Positions 16,835 to 25,413 of a DNA stretch of 64,000 nucleotides are shown here, in pieces (within the stretch, counting starts at the first letter, position 1; the number at the start of each line of letters is the position of its first letter). The stretch lies in assembly GCF_023558375.1 (NCBI RefSeq), contig NZ_CP083761.1, positions 4,233,001 through 4,297,000 of the forward strand, in the 5' to 3' direction. Source of the stretch: Chroococcidiopsis sp. CCMEE 29 (GTDB lineage Bacteria; Cyanobacteriota; Cyanobacteriia; Cyanobacteriales; Chroococcidiopsidaceae). The notes beneath the pieces were generated by a model, which had not been told where the DNA came from, ran no database searches, and saw only the letters and a program-made list of their open reading frames with translations. The position numbers and the translations under genes were made by a program.

Positions 16835-16855
16835 ACCCGACAAAAAAAGTCGGGT
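16835..16855. promoter_or_regulatory. Hairpin in the htrA-thrC divergent leader region
   Basis: A perfect 7-bp stem ACCCGAC (16835-16841) / GTCGGGT (16849-16855) with an all-A loop (7 nt). It lies about 70 nt before the thrC start and has no T tract in the thrC direction, so it is more likely a 5' UTR structure or protein-binding site than a terminator. Confidence 0.4.
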
Positions 16856-16923
16856 ATGTTTGACTCGGTATTTACACCGTGTTAACATCAGGCGATTGAC
16901 GGAAATTGAGGGAGAACCGACTC

Positions 16924-18228
16924 ATGACGCAGGCGACCACATACCAAGCTCAAGCAACAGATGCCACCTTTAAAGCCTTGAAGTGTAAGGAATGTGGCGC
17001 AGAGTACGAACTCAAAGCTAGCCATGTTTGTGAATTCTGCTTTGGTCCTTTAGAAGTTACCTACGACTACAGCGCTCTGCGCCGTAAAGTCACTCGCGAA
17101 AGCATTCAAGCAGGACCGCATTCAATTTGGCGCTATCGTCCGTTCTTGCCCGTTGCCACTGACACGCCAATTGATGTGGGAACAGGTATGACCCCCCTAG
17201 TGCAAGCAAATCGGTTGGCACGGCGCTTAGGGTTGAAAAAGCTTTACATCAAGAACGATGCCGTCAATATGCCTACCCTCAGCTTCAAAGATCGGGTAGT
17301 TTCAGTTGCCCTCACCCGCGCTCGCGAGCTAGGTTTCTCCACCGTCTCTTGTGCCAGCACTGGAAATTTAGCTAATTCTACAGCTGCGATCGCTGCCCAT
17401 GCTGGTCTAGACTGCTGCGTCTTCATCCCCGCTGACTTAGAAGCTGGGAAAATCCTGGGGACTCTAATTTACAGTCCTACCTTGATGGCAGTTCAGGGTA
17501 ACTATGACCAAGTTAACCGTCTGTGCTCAGAAGTTGCCAACACCTATGGCTGGGGCTTCGTCAACATTAACTTGCGCCCCTATTATTCTGAAGGTTCAAA
17601 AACCCTCGGTTATGAAGTTGCAGAACAGCTAGGATGGCAACTGCCAGATCACATCGTCGCTCCCCTAGCTTCAGGTTCCCTCTTTACCAAAATCTACAAA
17701 GGTTTCCAGGAATTTATTCAAGTTGGCTTGGTGGCAGATAAGCAAGTCCGGTTCAGTGGAGCTCAGGCAGAAGGTTGTTCGCCCATAGCCCAAGCCTACA
17801 AAGAAGAACGCGATTTTATCAAGCCAGTTAAGCCCAACACGATCGCTAAATCAATCGCGATCGGCAACCCAGCTGACGGTGTTTATGCGGTTGAAGTAGC
17901 GCGAAAAACCAACGGCAATATTGAATCAGTCAATGATGCTGAAATTATTGATGGTATCAAGCTACTAGCTGAAACTGAAGGCATTTTTACAGAAACAGCG
18001 GGTGGAACAACGATCGCTGTGCTGAAGAAACTAGTAGAAGCAGGTAAGATTGACCCAGATGAAACCACTGTGGTTTACATTACCGGCAATGGGCTAAAAA
18101 CCCAGGAAGCTGTTCAAGGCTACGTTGGTGAGCCTTTGACAATTGAAGCGAAACTGGATAGCTTTGAACGGGCGCTAGAGCGCTCGCGTACACTAGAGCG
18201 CCTCGACTGGCAGCAAGTCCTGGTTTGA
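16924..18228 (+). CDS. thrC: Threonine synthase
   Basis: A 434-residue PLP enzyme converting O-phosphohomoserine to threonine. It has an N-terminal zinc-ribbon-like extension (CKECGAEYELKASHVCEFC, four Cys), found in the longer threonine synthases, then the fold-type II core with the PLP lysine in PTLSFKDRV near residue 117 and the glycine-rich phosphate loop in ASTGNLANSTA. The ATG at 16924 has GGAG about 10 nt upstream; an in-frame TTG at 16906 is less likely. A sulfur-carrier gene follows on the same strand. Confidence 0.95.
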   Translation: MTQATTYQAQATDATFKALKCKECGAEYELKASHVCEFCFGPLEVTYDYSALRRKVTRESIQAGPHSIWRYRPFLPVATDTPIDVGTGMTPLVQANRLARRLGLKKLYIKNDAVNMPTLSFKDRVVSVALTRARELGFSTVSCASTGNLANSTAAIAAHAGLDCCVFIPADLEAGKILGTLIYSPTLMAVQGNYDQVNRLCSEVANTYGWGFVNINLRPYYSEGSKTLGYEVAEQLGWQLPDHIVAPLASGSLFTKIYKGFQEFIQVGLVADKQVRFSGAQAEGCSPIAQAYKEERDFIKPVKPNTIAKSIAIGNPADGVYAVEVARKTNGNIESVNDAEIIDGIKLLAETEGIFTETAGGTTIAVLKKLVEAGKIDPDETTVVYITGNGLKTQEAVQGYVGEPLTIEAKLDSFERALERSRTLERLDWQQVLV

Positions 18229-18254
18229 TTTTAGATTTTAGATTTTGGATTTGG
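18226..18254. repeat. TTTTAGATTTTGGAT-type tandem tract
   Basis: A short AT-rich tandem tract of TTTTAGA/TTTTGGA heptamers between thrC and the MoaD-like gene. Similar tracts occur at 1160-1177, 10622-10645, 14434-14453 and 36495-36525, always beside gene ends. Confidence 0.7.
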
Positions 18255-18304
18255 TCTCCCCATCTCCTCATCTGCCCATCTTCCTATCTACTCATCTCGT
18301 CACT

Positions 18305-18580
18305 ATGTCCGTCAAAGTATTAATTCCCACACCCCTACAGAAGTTTACGAACAATCAAGCCACGCTGGAATGTAGTGGCAGCAATGTAGCTGAGCTGCTG
18401 GAATCTTTAGAGCAAAGCTGTCCTGGTATCAAGTCGCGTGTTTGTGATGAACAGGGACAGCCACGTCGATTTTTGAACTTATACGTCAACAGTGAAGATA
18501 TCAGGTTTTTAGAAGGGACAGAAACACCGCTTAAAGAAGGAGACGAGGTTAGCATCGTCCCCGCTGTTGCTGGTGGTTGA
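18305..18580 (+). CDS. MoaD/ThiS family sulfur-carrier protein linked to thrC
   Basis: A 91-residue ubiquitin-fold protein ([18 protein letters not shown] start, [13 protein letters not shown] end) with the terminal Gly-Gly needed for thiocarboxylate formation. It differs from MoaD at 15056 by its VLIPTPL start and longer middle, and resembles CysO-like carriers that act in cysteine or other sulfur assimilation. It lies 76 bp after thrC, separated by an AT-rich repeat, and is likely co-transcribed. The ATG at 18305 fits the family start; the frame upstream of it is repeat sequence. Confidence 0.85.
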   Translation: MSVKVLIPTPLQKFTNNQATLECSGSNVAELLESLEQSCPGIKSRVCDEQGQPRRFLNLYVNSEDIRFLEGTETPLKEGDEVSIVPAVAGG

Positions 18581-18674
18581 CTCTGGGTGCATAGCTCCTG
18601 TGTCAAAATAATCTTAAAGAAGACCTCCTAGTGAGCGATCGCTCTTAGAGCTAGACAAAGGATTAACCTGAGCA

Positions 18675-19403
18675 ATGGCAGAAGAACCCACTAATCACAA
18701 TGAAGCTGGAGAGGTAGCTCCCAGCACTGTTGATAAACAGGCTCCCAGCGTCTCTGAAGAACACGCTCCCAGTACCGATGAAGCCGTAGCAACAGATATT
18801 CCCACCGCCAACGCACCCGATCCAGATGCGAATTTAGTGGAGAACCCTGAAGCCGCTGAGGAGAAAGGAACTCCAGTGGTAGAAGGTACAGATCAATCTG
18901 CGTTGAATCCAAAAACAGATGGAAGACCAGCTGACAGAAAAACTGCTGCACCACCCAAGGGAGATAAGCCAGCGGGAGCTAAGGCGACAGGTGATAAACC
19001 AGCGGCTAAGGCTGCTAAAAAGGAGAAAGCACCAGCGGTTGAAAATAAGCCGTTTGCTGAATTTATGCAGCAAGACTACCTGCCAGCTGTGAAGAAGGCA
19101 CTTGAAGATCAGGGTGTCCAAGAGCTAGAGCTGACTTTTGCCAAACAGAAGGTTCCGATTGCTGGCTTGAGTCAAAATGAATATTGGCAAGTAATGGGAC
19201 GCTGGCAAAATGGTCTGCGTCAATTTAATATCTATTTTCCTGATGAAGATATTCAAGGAAAAAGAGCTTTTTCCTGCAATGAGGGTTCTAAGCCGAGTAC
19301 GCTTGAGCCATTTTTAATTGATGAGCGTAAAATTACGCTTGACCTGATGATATACGGTCTGGTGCAACGGTTAAACGGTCAAAAGTGGTTGTCGTTAAAT
19401 TAA
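18675..19403 (+). CDS. DUF2996 family protein
   Basis: A 242-residue protein. Residues 1-125 are low-complexity Ala/Pro/Lys/Glu (for example APSTVDKQAPS and KPAAKAAKKEKAP), probably disordered. From about 128 it carries the cyanobacterial and plant DUF2996 domain (FAEFMQQDYLPAVKKALEDQ, GRWQNGLRQFNIYFPDEDI, LEPFLIDERKITLDLMIYGL). The function is unknown; its distribution suggests a role linked to oxygenic photosynthesis. It ends 10 bp from the convergent TM2 gene. Confidence 0.88.
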   Translation: MAEEPTNHNEAGEVAPSTVDKQAPSVSEEHAPSTDEAVATDIPTANAPDPDANLVENPEAAEEKGTPVVEGTDQSALNPKTDGRPADRKTAAPPKGDKPAGAKATGDKPAAKAAKKEKAPAVENKPFAEFMQQDYLPAVKKALEDQGVQELELTFAKQKVPIAGLSQNEYWQVMGRWQNGLRQFNIYFPDEDIQGKRAFSCNEGSKPSTLEPFLIDERKITLDLMIYGLVQRLNGQKWLSLN

Positions 19404-19413
19404 TTACAGGCAG

Positions 19414-19920
19414 CTAGAGTTCCAGGAACTCGTAAATCACGATGCCAGTGTCAGGATGATTATCAACCCTGACGTAGCCAGATTTAACCATCTGCTTCAA
19501 AACAGCTTCTACCTCAGCAAAGCTAGCTCCTGTCTCCATAACTCCTTGGGTGACAGAAAGTTTCCCGTTCCGAGCTGCTGCAGCCTTGAGCAGTTTCACC
19601 ATTAGCTCTTCAGAGGTAGGTTTAAAAACAGTTCTAGTTACTACAGGTTGCGAGAGAGGCATACCAGGGACAGACATACCCAATTTGGCTCTCAACTTTG
19701 TGTTGTACTCTTCCACCATGTCAGGAATCAGGAACAGATCCACTAGCTGCCCTATACCAAACAGACCAAAGGTGAACAGCCATAAAAGCCCTGTCCCAAT
19801 TTTGCCGTTATAGATGCGATGTAGCCCATGTAGCTGAAGCAAGCAACCTAGCCAAAAAATATAGGCACTGGTAACTTTATTTAAAGGCTTTTCTGGAGCT
19901 TCAAGTTTCCTGTTTTCCAT
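19414..19920 (-). CDS. TM2 domain-containing membrane protein
   Basis: A 168-residue protein with a TM2 domain: two membrane helices (about 17-34 and 43-65: [21 protein letters not shown], then [20 protein letters not shown]) joined by the family's [11 protein letters not shown] turn. The C-terminal half (about 95-165) is soluble and looks like a winged-helix-type module ([22 protein letters not shown]). An upstream in-frame extension to 19986 is not conserved-looking; the ATG at 19920 begins [11 protein letters not shown]. The function is unknown. Confidence 0.88.
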   Translation of the reverse strand: MENRKLEAPEKPLNKVTSAYIFWLGCLLQLHGLHRIYNGKIGTGLLWLFTFGLFGIGQLVDLFLIPDMVEEYNTKLRAKLGMSVPGMPLSQPVVTRTVFKPTSEELMVKLLKAAAARNGKLSVTQGVMETGASFAEVEAVLKQMVKSGYVRVDNHPDTGIVIYEFLEL

Positions 19921-20273
19921 ATTTTCTATTTTAGATAGGTTTTTTATATAACTTTCTACACAGATGCTGCAATCACAGATGACCAAATCAATTCTGGGTC
20001 TACTATCTTTAAGTTAAAACAGGAATTATCCAATGTGGAGACGCTGTGCGATCGCCTAATTGAATTGCGAATTTTCTCTACAATCTGAATGTGTAATCTC
20101 TACACAACTACGTTGAAAATTTGTAAAAAAAGTTGACGGCGTGTTGCAACTCTTAACGTCATCAGTCCCTTTCATTACCCTGTACATTGGTAGACTGAAT
20201 TCCATATAGCGTAAACAATAAATCAGCACGCCTGCCTTTTGTCAGAATTAAGAACGGAAAACAGCAAAACGAC
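19921..20273. other. Divergent intergenic region upstream of acsF
   Basis: About 350 bp between the TM2 gene and acsF. I see no coding frame, RNA gene or repeat in it apart from a HIP1 octamer near 20048. It must hold the promoters of both genes, but no promoter motif is clear enough to mark. Confidence 0.5.
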
Positions 20274-21350
20274 ATGGTAGATTCTCTCAAAAAACCAGAC
20301 CTTGAAGAACTGCGACCGGGCGTGAAAGTCCCAGCCAAGGAAACCCTGCTCACCCCCCGGTTCTATACCACCGACTTTGATGAGATGGCGCGGATGGACA
20401 TCTCAGTTAACGAAGATGAGCTGAAAGCCCTGTTGGAAGAGTTCCGCGCCGACTACAATCGCCACCACTTTGTCCGGGATGCAGAATTTGAACAATCTTG
20501 GGATCATATTGACGGGGAAACTCGCCGTTTGTTCGTTGAGTTTTTGGAGCGTTCCTGCACGGCAGAATTTTCTGGATTCTTGCTTTACAAAGAACTAAGC
20601 CGGAGGTTGAAAGACAAAAGCCCCTTGCTGGCAGAATCCTTTAGTTTGATGTCAAGGGATGAAGCACGTCATGCTGGGTTCTTAAATAAGGCACTATCAG
20701 ACTTCAATCTGTCGCTGGATTTGGGCTTTTTAACCAAGAGTCGCAAGTATACTTTCTTTAAGCCAAAGTTTATTTTCTATGCCACGTATCTATCTGAGAA
20801 GATTGGTTACTGGCGGTATATCACGATTTATCGTCATTTAGCAGCCCATCCTGAAGATCGGATTTATCCAATCTTCCGGTTTTTTGAGAACTGGTGTCAG
20901 GACGAAAATCGGCATGGAGATTTCTTTGACGCCATAATGAGATCTCAGCCGCAGATGTTGAATGATTGGAAGGCAAAGCTGTGGTGCCGGTTCTTCTTGT
21001 TGTCAGTGTTTGCAACGATGTATCTCAACGATATCCAGCGCTCAGGCTTCTATGCAGCAATTGGGCTGGATGCACGGGAGTACGACACCTATGTAATTGA
21101 GAAGACGAACGAAACAGCAGGACGGGTGTTCCCAGTGATTCTGGATGTGGAAAATCCAGAGTTTTATCGGCGGTTAGATGTTTGCATCAAAAATAACGAG
21201 AAATTGAGTGCGATCGCTAACTCCAACACTCCTAAAGTCCTGCAATTGTTCCAGAAGCTGCCGCTTTATCTCTCTAATGCTTGGCAATTCTTGTGGTTGT
21301 ACCTGATGAAGCCGATTGACATGACTTCGGTTCAAGGCAAGGTACGCTAA
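20274..21350 (+). CDS. acsF: Mg-protoporphyrin IX monomethyl ester oxidative cyclase
   Basis: A 358-residue diiron oxygenase that forms the isocyclic ring E of chlorophyll under aerobic conditions. The carboxylate/His iron ligands are visible: [26 protein letters not shown] and [12 protein letters not shown] (two ExxRH motifs). The length matches the cyanobacterial AcsF/ChlE. Cyanobacteria often hold two copies used at different oxygen levels; which this is cannot be told here. It is transcribed alone, ending at a very strong terminator. Confidence 0.96.
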   Translation: MVDSLKKPDLEELRPGVKVPAKETLLTPRFYTTDFDEMARMDISVNEDELKALLEEFRADYNRHHFVRDAEFEQSWDHIDGETRRLFVEFLERSCTAEFSGFLLYKELSRRLKDKSPLLAESFSLMSRDEARHAGFLNKALSDFNLSLDLGFLTKSRKYTFFKPKFIFYATYLSEKIGYWRYITIYRHLAAHPEDRIYPIFRFFENWCQDENRHGDFFDAIMRSQPQMLNDWKAKLWCRFFLLSVFATMYLNDIQRSGFYAAIGLDAREYDTYVIEKTNETAGRVFPVILDVENPEFYRRLDVCIKNNEKLSAIANSNTPKVLQLFQKLPLYLSNAWQFLWLYLMKPIDMTSVQGKVR

Positions 21351-21374
21351 GTTTCAGCAGTTTTGCTCCGCTGT

Positions 21375-21406
21375 AGTGGTTCTGCACTTTGCAGAACCAC
21401 TTTTTT
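21375..21406 (+). terminator. Strong intrinsic terminator after acsF
   Basis: A perfect 12-bp stem AGTGGTTCTGCA (21375-21386) / TGCAGAACCACT (21390-21401), a 3-nt loop and a T tract immediately after. Confidence 0.93.
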
Positions 21407-21416
21407 GTGAAAATTT

Positions 21417-21446
21417 GAACCGCATAGGCGCAGAGAATGCAGAGGA
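21417..21446. repeat. GAACCGC-AGGCGCAGAGA-type intergenic repeat
   Basis: The sequence GAACCGCATAGGCGCAGAG continues as a roughly 9-bp periodic unit right up to the next start codon. It is related to the repeats at 39553-39582 (opposite strand) and 56848-56880. Confidence 0.5.
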
Positions 21447-22145
21447 ATGAGAGATTGGTTATTAGCTTTCTGTTTGCCCCTTAGTATTTGGTTGCCTCTG
21501 GCATCTGTCCCTGCTTGGAGTGCGCCACAGCCAAAGACGCCCAACGCAGCGGATTTGGATTTAAGCCCAGAAGTGATTGAAGGCAGTCCAGTTTTGCAGC
21601 GTTGGATGCGTCAGGTGCCGAATGTTTTAGAAGAAATTACTAGTGAGCCGAGTTTTCGCACCCGATTGCGGTTAGGCTATTCCCTATTTCCCTCAACAGA
21701 TGTAGCCAGTGGCGTGAATGTTGGCGTGGAGGATGTGTTTATTGGTCGAACTGGTTTTACAGTCAGTGGGGAGTATCAGGCTACGTTCAATGGTGAGCGT
21801 CAAGCCTATGGCGGAGATCTGCGTTATTATGTGCTTCCCTTGGGCAGCTACATCAATGTTGCGCCAGTAGTGGGATATCGACATTTGGAAACTGATGAAT
21901 ACTCGACAGATGGTGTGAATCTCGGTGCTAGGCTGCTGTTGGTATTGTCTCGCGGTGGTGCGGCAGATATTTCATTGACTCAGAGTTGGGTGTCTCCGGG
22001 TACAGATGAGGAAGTTGGTTTAACAACGCTTTCTGTTGGTTATGCTGTGACTCGCAATTTGCGGTTATCTACCGATATTCAGCGGCAGAATTCGCCGGAA
22101 AGCAAAGATAGCCGAGTAGGGATTGTCCTGGAGTGGATGCGTTGA
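21447..22145 (+). CDS. Exported beta-barrel-like protein, hypothetical
   Basis: A 232-residue protein with a signal peptide (WLLAFCLPLSIWLPLASVPAWSA, cleavage near 25). The mature part has alternating strands typical of a small outer-membrane barrel (FRTRLRLGYSLFP, FTVSGEYQATFNG, YVLPLGSYINVAPVVGYRH, LSVGYAVTRNLRLSTDI). It ends in VLEWMR, so the classical terminal Phe is missing. I do not recognise a specific family. It is preceded by the acsF terminator and has its own transcript. Confidence 0.75.
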   Translation: MRDWLLAFCLPLSIWLPLASVPAWSAPQPKTPNAADLDLSPEVIEGSPVLQRWMRQVPNVLEEITSEPSFRTRLRLGYSLFPSTDVASGVNVGVEDVFIGRTGFTVSGEYQATFNGERQAYGGDLRYYVLPLGSYINVAPVVGYRHLETDEYSTDGVNLGARLLLVLSRGGAADISLTQSWVSPGTDEEVGLTTLSVGYAVTRNLRLSTDIQRQNSPESKDSRVGIVLEWMR

Positions 22146-22220
22146 GAATTCTCTATACCTAGCTTATTAGTAAAAGCTACTACCTTTATGGGTTGAGGTT
22201 TTGACGATTATGGTATGCTT

Positions 22221-22246
22221 CTAACACAACTTTATTGTTGTGTTAG
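22221..22246 (+). promoter_or_regulatory. Perfect 9-bp inverted repeat, candidate operator of the downstream NTase-HTH pair
   Basis: CTAACACAA (22221-22229), an 8-bp spacer, then TTGTGTTAG (22238-22246). It ends 11 bp before the ATG of the first gene of a two-gene module whose second product is an XRE-type HTH protein. Position and symmetry fit an autoregulatory operator overlapping the start of the transcript; it could also form an mRNA hairpin that covers the binding site. Confidence 0.6.
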
Positions 22247-22257
22247 GATTTGAGTGG

Positions 22258-22707
22258 ATGCTCCCACCCTTTGATTCTGATGGCAAAATGCCGCCAGGAA
22301 TTCACACTTGCACCTGGGAAGAATTTGTGGCTCGATTTGGAACCACACAGCATCGGTTAAACCTGATAGCTGGACTTAAGACGGCGATGAAGCAGTTACG
22401 GCAAGCAGGCTGTCCAACTGTCTACATTGATGGTAGCTTTGTGACCAAAAAGTTAGTTCCAGGCGACTTTGATGCCTGCTGGGATGCGAACGGTGTTGAT
22501 ATGAACAAACTAGTAACCATTGCCCCTAGTTTGCTGAATTTTGATGCTAAACGGGCAGTACAAAAAGCTGAGTATGGCGGAGAATTTTTTCCGGCTGGAT
22601 GGCCAGCAGATAGTGCTGGAACTCTGTTTTTAGACTTCTTCCAGATGGATAGAGATGGAAATCCTAAAGGAATTATCGCTATAGATCTAGTGAGGTGGCA
22701 GCCATGA
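22258..22707 (+). CDS. DUF6932-like nucleotidyltransferase-fold protein (candidate toxin)
   Basis: A 149-residue protein beginning MLPPFDSDGKMPPGIH. The central motif DGSFVTKKLVPGDFDACWD (near residues 60-78) matches a minimal nucleotidyltransferase active site (GS followed by DxD, here DFD). The family resembles DUF6932. The stop overlaps the next gene's start as ATGA, so the two are translationally coupled. A GTG at 22240 is also in frame but lies inside the inverted repeat, so the ATG at 22258 is preferred. By analogy with AbiE/MNT-type pairs it may be the toxic or modifying component; this is inference. Confidence 0.75.
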   Translation: MLPPFDSDGKMPPGIHTCTWEEFVARFGTTQHRLNLIAGLKTAMKQLRQAGCPTVYIDGSFVTKKLVPGDFDACWDANGVDMNKLVTIAPSLLNFDAKRAVQKAEYGGEFFPAGWPADSAGTLFLDFFQMDRDGNPKGIIAIDLVRWQP

Positions 22708-23171
22708 TCAAGAATGAGCGTCAGTACCGCGTCACCAAGACTCAAGCGCAGAAGTTCGAGCAAGCGCTGGCACAGTTAGCTAAATATTCGGAGGAAATGA
22801 AGAAAGAAAATCCGCTGTTGTGGCAAGCTCAAAAGTCTGCCTTAGAGAGTCAACTAAATGATCTGCGAGAGGAAATTGAGGAGTATAACGCACTTACTCC
22901 CAATTCTGTCAATAGGACTGTAGTATTTACAGTTGATTCACTAGAGGCGTTACCACGCGCTCTGATTAAAGCACGTATAGCTGCTAAATTAAGCCAGAAA
23001 GATCTGGCTGAGCGGCTTGGACTCAAAGAGCAGCAAATCCAGCGGTACGAGGCTACAGAATATGCCTCTGCCAACTTTGCACGAGTTATAGAAGTGAGTC
23101 AGGCTCTTGGCATGAGGTTGCAACCGAAGGCAGAGATACAAGTAGAAGTAGGGCGATCGCACCCAAGATAA
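22704..23171 (+). CDS. XRE-family helix-turn-helix protein (candidate antitoxin/regulator)
   Basis: A 155-residue protein. Residues 1-60 are a Lys/Glu/Gln-rich coiled coil (QYRVTKTQAQKFEQAL). An XRE/Cro-type HTH follows in the C-terminal half (about 88-140: PRALIKARIAAKLSQKDLAERL, then LKEQQIQRYEATEYASAN). It overlaps the upstream gene by 4 nt (ATGA). This coiled-coil plus XRE layout is common in antitoxins; it probably represses its own operon at the inverted repeat at 22221. Confidence 0.88.
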   Translation: MIKNERQYRVTKTQAQKFEQALAQLAKYSEEMKKENPLLWQAQKSALESQLNDLREEIEEYNALTPNSVNRTVVFTVDSLEALPRALIKARIAAKLSQKDLAERLGLKEQQIQRYEATEYASANFARVIEVSQALGMRLQPKAEIQVEVGRSHPR

Positions 23172-23277
23172 GATTTTAAATTCTATTCGCCCATACCATT
23201 TTTCGTGGGTACTGGTTGGATTAGAGTAGAGGGAGATCGCACCCCTTCTCTCTCCGCCTTGCCACTCACCATAACCT

Positions 23278-23678
23278 CACGGGAGTCGAGAAGCTCCGTG
23301 TCTTCAGACCGGAGAGGAACGACGACGCGGCGATTTTAATCGCCCTCATCATACAATTTATACATACCGAAATGCTGCAAGGGCACTGTCTGACTTCGCA
23401 GAAACAGCTTCGCCAGTAGGTAAGTGTTGGTGCATAACACGCAAACCGAAGTCTAATGGGGCACTCCGATGATTGAATCGGTGTACAAACAAGACTCCAG
23501 CAGGGGGACACAGGCTCTCGTACCGCTTGTGGGGAAGCGCTGGAGATGTAAGCGTGCCTGGAGGTTCCTGAACTAATATGCTTGTAGGTGTTCATCTGCA
23601 ACATCGTTAGGGATGAGGGCTACTGAAACATTCCATCTGGGAGACGCGCGGCGAATGCCCCGTCTCTTTAGAGCGGGG
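23278..23678. mobile_element. IS200/IS605-like remnant or non-autonomous element (non-coding)
   Basis: About 400 bp without a credible gene, bounded by two hairpins. The left one (23278-23300) pairs CACGG-AG with CTCCGTG. The right one (23658-23678) is CCCCG-T-CTC / GAGCGGGG with a TTTA loop, closely resembling right-end hairpins of cyanobacterial IS200/IS605 elements. No transposase or TnpB frame remains. The interior may derive from the guide-RNA region that sits at the 3' end of tnpB, but this is inference. No terminal inverted repeats are expected for this superfamily. Confidence 0.4.
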
Positions 23679-23782
23679 TGAGCTTACTTCTTAGCCTTTC
23701 CACAACGCCACTAACCCTAACAATTCGGCGGCATGAGTAAGGCAAATAGTGTAATGCTGAACAAAGAATCAACAGGTACGCT

Positions 23783-25294
23783 ATGACAACGGAATCGCAG
23801 TCTCCTAGAGTAGTAGTCGTCGGCGCTGGTTGGGCTGGATTGGGGGCTACCTACCACCTGGCAAAACAAGGGTACAATGTGACACTCCTAGAAGCTGGTC
23901 CCTATCCGGGTGGCTTAGTTGCAGGCTGGAAGACAGAAGGTGGACGCTCCGTGGAGGCAGGTGTTCATGGCTTCTGGTATCCATACAAAAATATATTTTC
24001 CCTGGTACGGGAATTGGGAATTAATCCCTTTACACCTTTTACTCGCTCCTCCCAATACTCGCCAGCAGGATTAGAAGTCGAATCACCAATCTTCCAAGAC
24101 TTACCGCGACTCCCCACCCCATTAGGAACTTTTCTCTACACCCAGTTCAAGCGTTTGCCATTGATTGACCGCCTCAGCGCCCTACCCCTGCTCTACGCAG
24201 TCATTGATTTTGACAATTCCGATCAAGCTTGGCGACGCTATGACTCAGTAACAGCCCGAGAACTGTTCAAAGATTTTGCTGTCTCCGCACGTCTGTACCG
24301 CGATTCCTTCGAGCCGATGCTCCTGGTAGGCTTATTTGCTTCGGGTGAGCAGTGTTCAGCTGCCGCCACATTGGGAATGCTTTACTTTTTTATCCTGGCT
24401 CACCAACCAGATTTCGATGTTGTCTGGTGTCGGGGTACAGTCGGGGAGATGATATTTCGACCTTGGGTTGAGCGTATCGAACAAGCTGGGGGAAGGCTAC
24501 TTGCCAGCCGCCGGGTAAGTGACATCATCCTTGATAGTACAGGTCGGGCAACAGGTGTTGTCTGTGGTGATGAAGTGTTTGATGCTGACGCAGTAATTTT
24601 TGCGGTTGGAATTAGCGGGATGCAGAAGATAGTCAGTAGTAGCCCCAGCCTGCAAAGCCGTAAAGAATTCCGGGATGTGATGAACCTGGGAGCAATTGAT
24701 GTACTTGCTACAAGGTTGTGGTTCGACCGCAAAATCTCTATTCCCCGTCCTTCCAACGCCTGCTTTGGGTTTAATGCAACAACAGGTTGGACGTTTTTCG
24801 ATCTAAATGCACTGCAAGATGAGTACCGCAACGAACCAGGAAGTGTTGTTGAGGTGGATTTCTATCACGCCAATCAGTTTTTACCGTTAAGTGATGAGGA
24901 AATTGTGCCCCTTGTCCAGCATGACCTAGCAACCTGTATTCCGGCATTTCGAGAGGCTAAAGTAATCGACAGCAGTGTAATCCGTCTGCCCCGAGCAGTT
25001 ACTCACTTTGCACCGGGTAGTTATCAGTACATGTTGCCAGCACAGACAAGTATAGAGAATGTGTTTATGAGCGGTGACTGGATTGTTACTCGCCACGGTT
25101 CTTGGTCTCAGGAAAAGGCTTATGTAACTGGTTTGGAAGCAGCAAATTTGGTGATTTCACGTTTTGGGCATGGGAGTAAGGCAGCGATCGCACCAGTGGA
25201 AGCTGATGAACCTCATATTCAAATAGCGCGATCGCTCAACCACACAGTACGCAGCTTGGGCAAAACCTTCCTACCAAATTTTTGGTTACCTTGA
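23783..25294 (+). CDS. FAD-dependent oxidoreductase, carotenoid-desaturase-like
   Basis: A 503-residue flavoprotein. The N-terminal dinucleotide fold is clear (VVVVGAGWAGLGATYHL, then VTLLEAGPYPGG). The body resembles the phytoene/zeta-carotene desaturase and amine-oxidase superfamily (GVHGFWYPYKNIFSL, GTVGEMIFRPW), and a C-terminal FAD segment reads NVFMSGDWIVTRHGSWSQEKAYVTGLEAA. The substrate is not evident; a role in isoprenoid/carotenoid oxidation is plausible. It sits 120 bp upstream of chlI, separated by a C-rich tandem repeat, so co-transcription is uncertain. Confidence 0.85.
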   Translation: MTTESQSPRVVVVGAGWAGLGATYHLAKQGYNVTLLEAGPYPGGLVAGWKTEGGRSVEAGVHGFWYPYKNIFSLVRELGINPFTPFTRSSQYSPAGLEVESPIFQDLPRLPTPLGTFLYTQFKRLPLIDRLSALPLLYAVIDFDNSDQAWRRYDSVTARELFKDFAVSARLYRDSFEPMLLVGLFASGEQCSAAATLGMLYFFILAHQPDFDVVWCRGTVGEMIFRPWVERIEQAGGRLLASRRVSDIILDSTGRATGVVCGDEVFDADAVIFAVGISGMQKIVSSSPSLQSRKEFRDVMNLGAIDVLATRLWFDRKISIPRPSNACFGFNATTGWTFFDLNALQDEYRNEPGSVVEVDFYHANQFLPLSDEEIVPLVQHDLATCIPAFREAKVIDSSVIRLPRAVTHFAPGSYQYMLPAQTSIENVFMSGDWIVTRHGSWSQEKAYVTGLEAANLVISRFGHGSKAAIAPVEADEPHIQIARSLNHTVRSLGKTFLPNFWLP

Positions 25295-25320
25295 GATATT
25301 TAGAAGACAGGAGAATTCTT

Positions 25321-25360
25321 CCCTCACCCCTCACCCCTCGCCCCTCGTCCCTCGCCCCTC
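25321..25360. repeat. CCCCTCA/CCCCTCG heptamer tandem repeat
   Basis: About five to six 7-bp units of CCCCTC(A/G) between the flavoprotein gene and chlI. The same heptamer, in reverse complement, is at 46549-46578. Confidence 0.8.
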
Positions 25361-25413
25361 ATAGTGTGGCAAAATGAAAAGCGGTATTCCAATCAATACT
25401 TCTAGGTAATCCT

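Noticed and set aside
16835-16855. Terminator for an upstream gene
   Set aside because: The gene on that side (htrA type) is divergent, and there is no T tract; kept only as a leader hairpin.
23266-23604. 112-codon minus-strand frame inside the IS200/IS605-like element
   Set aside because: Cys/Ser/Ile-rich without domain structure, and it runs through the left hairpin; more likely non-coding element sequence.
25321-25360. Possible CRISPR-like repeats
   Set aside because: Units are only 7 bp, contiguous and without spacers; simple tandem repeat. No cas genes in the window.
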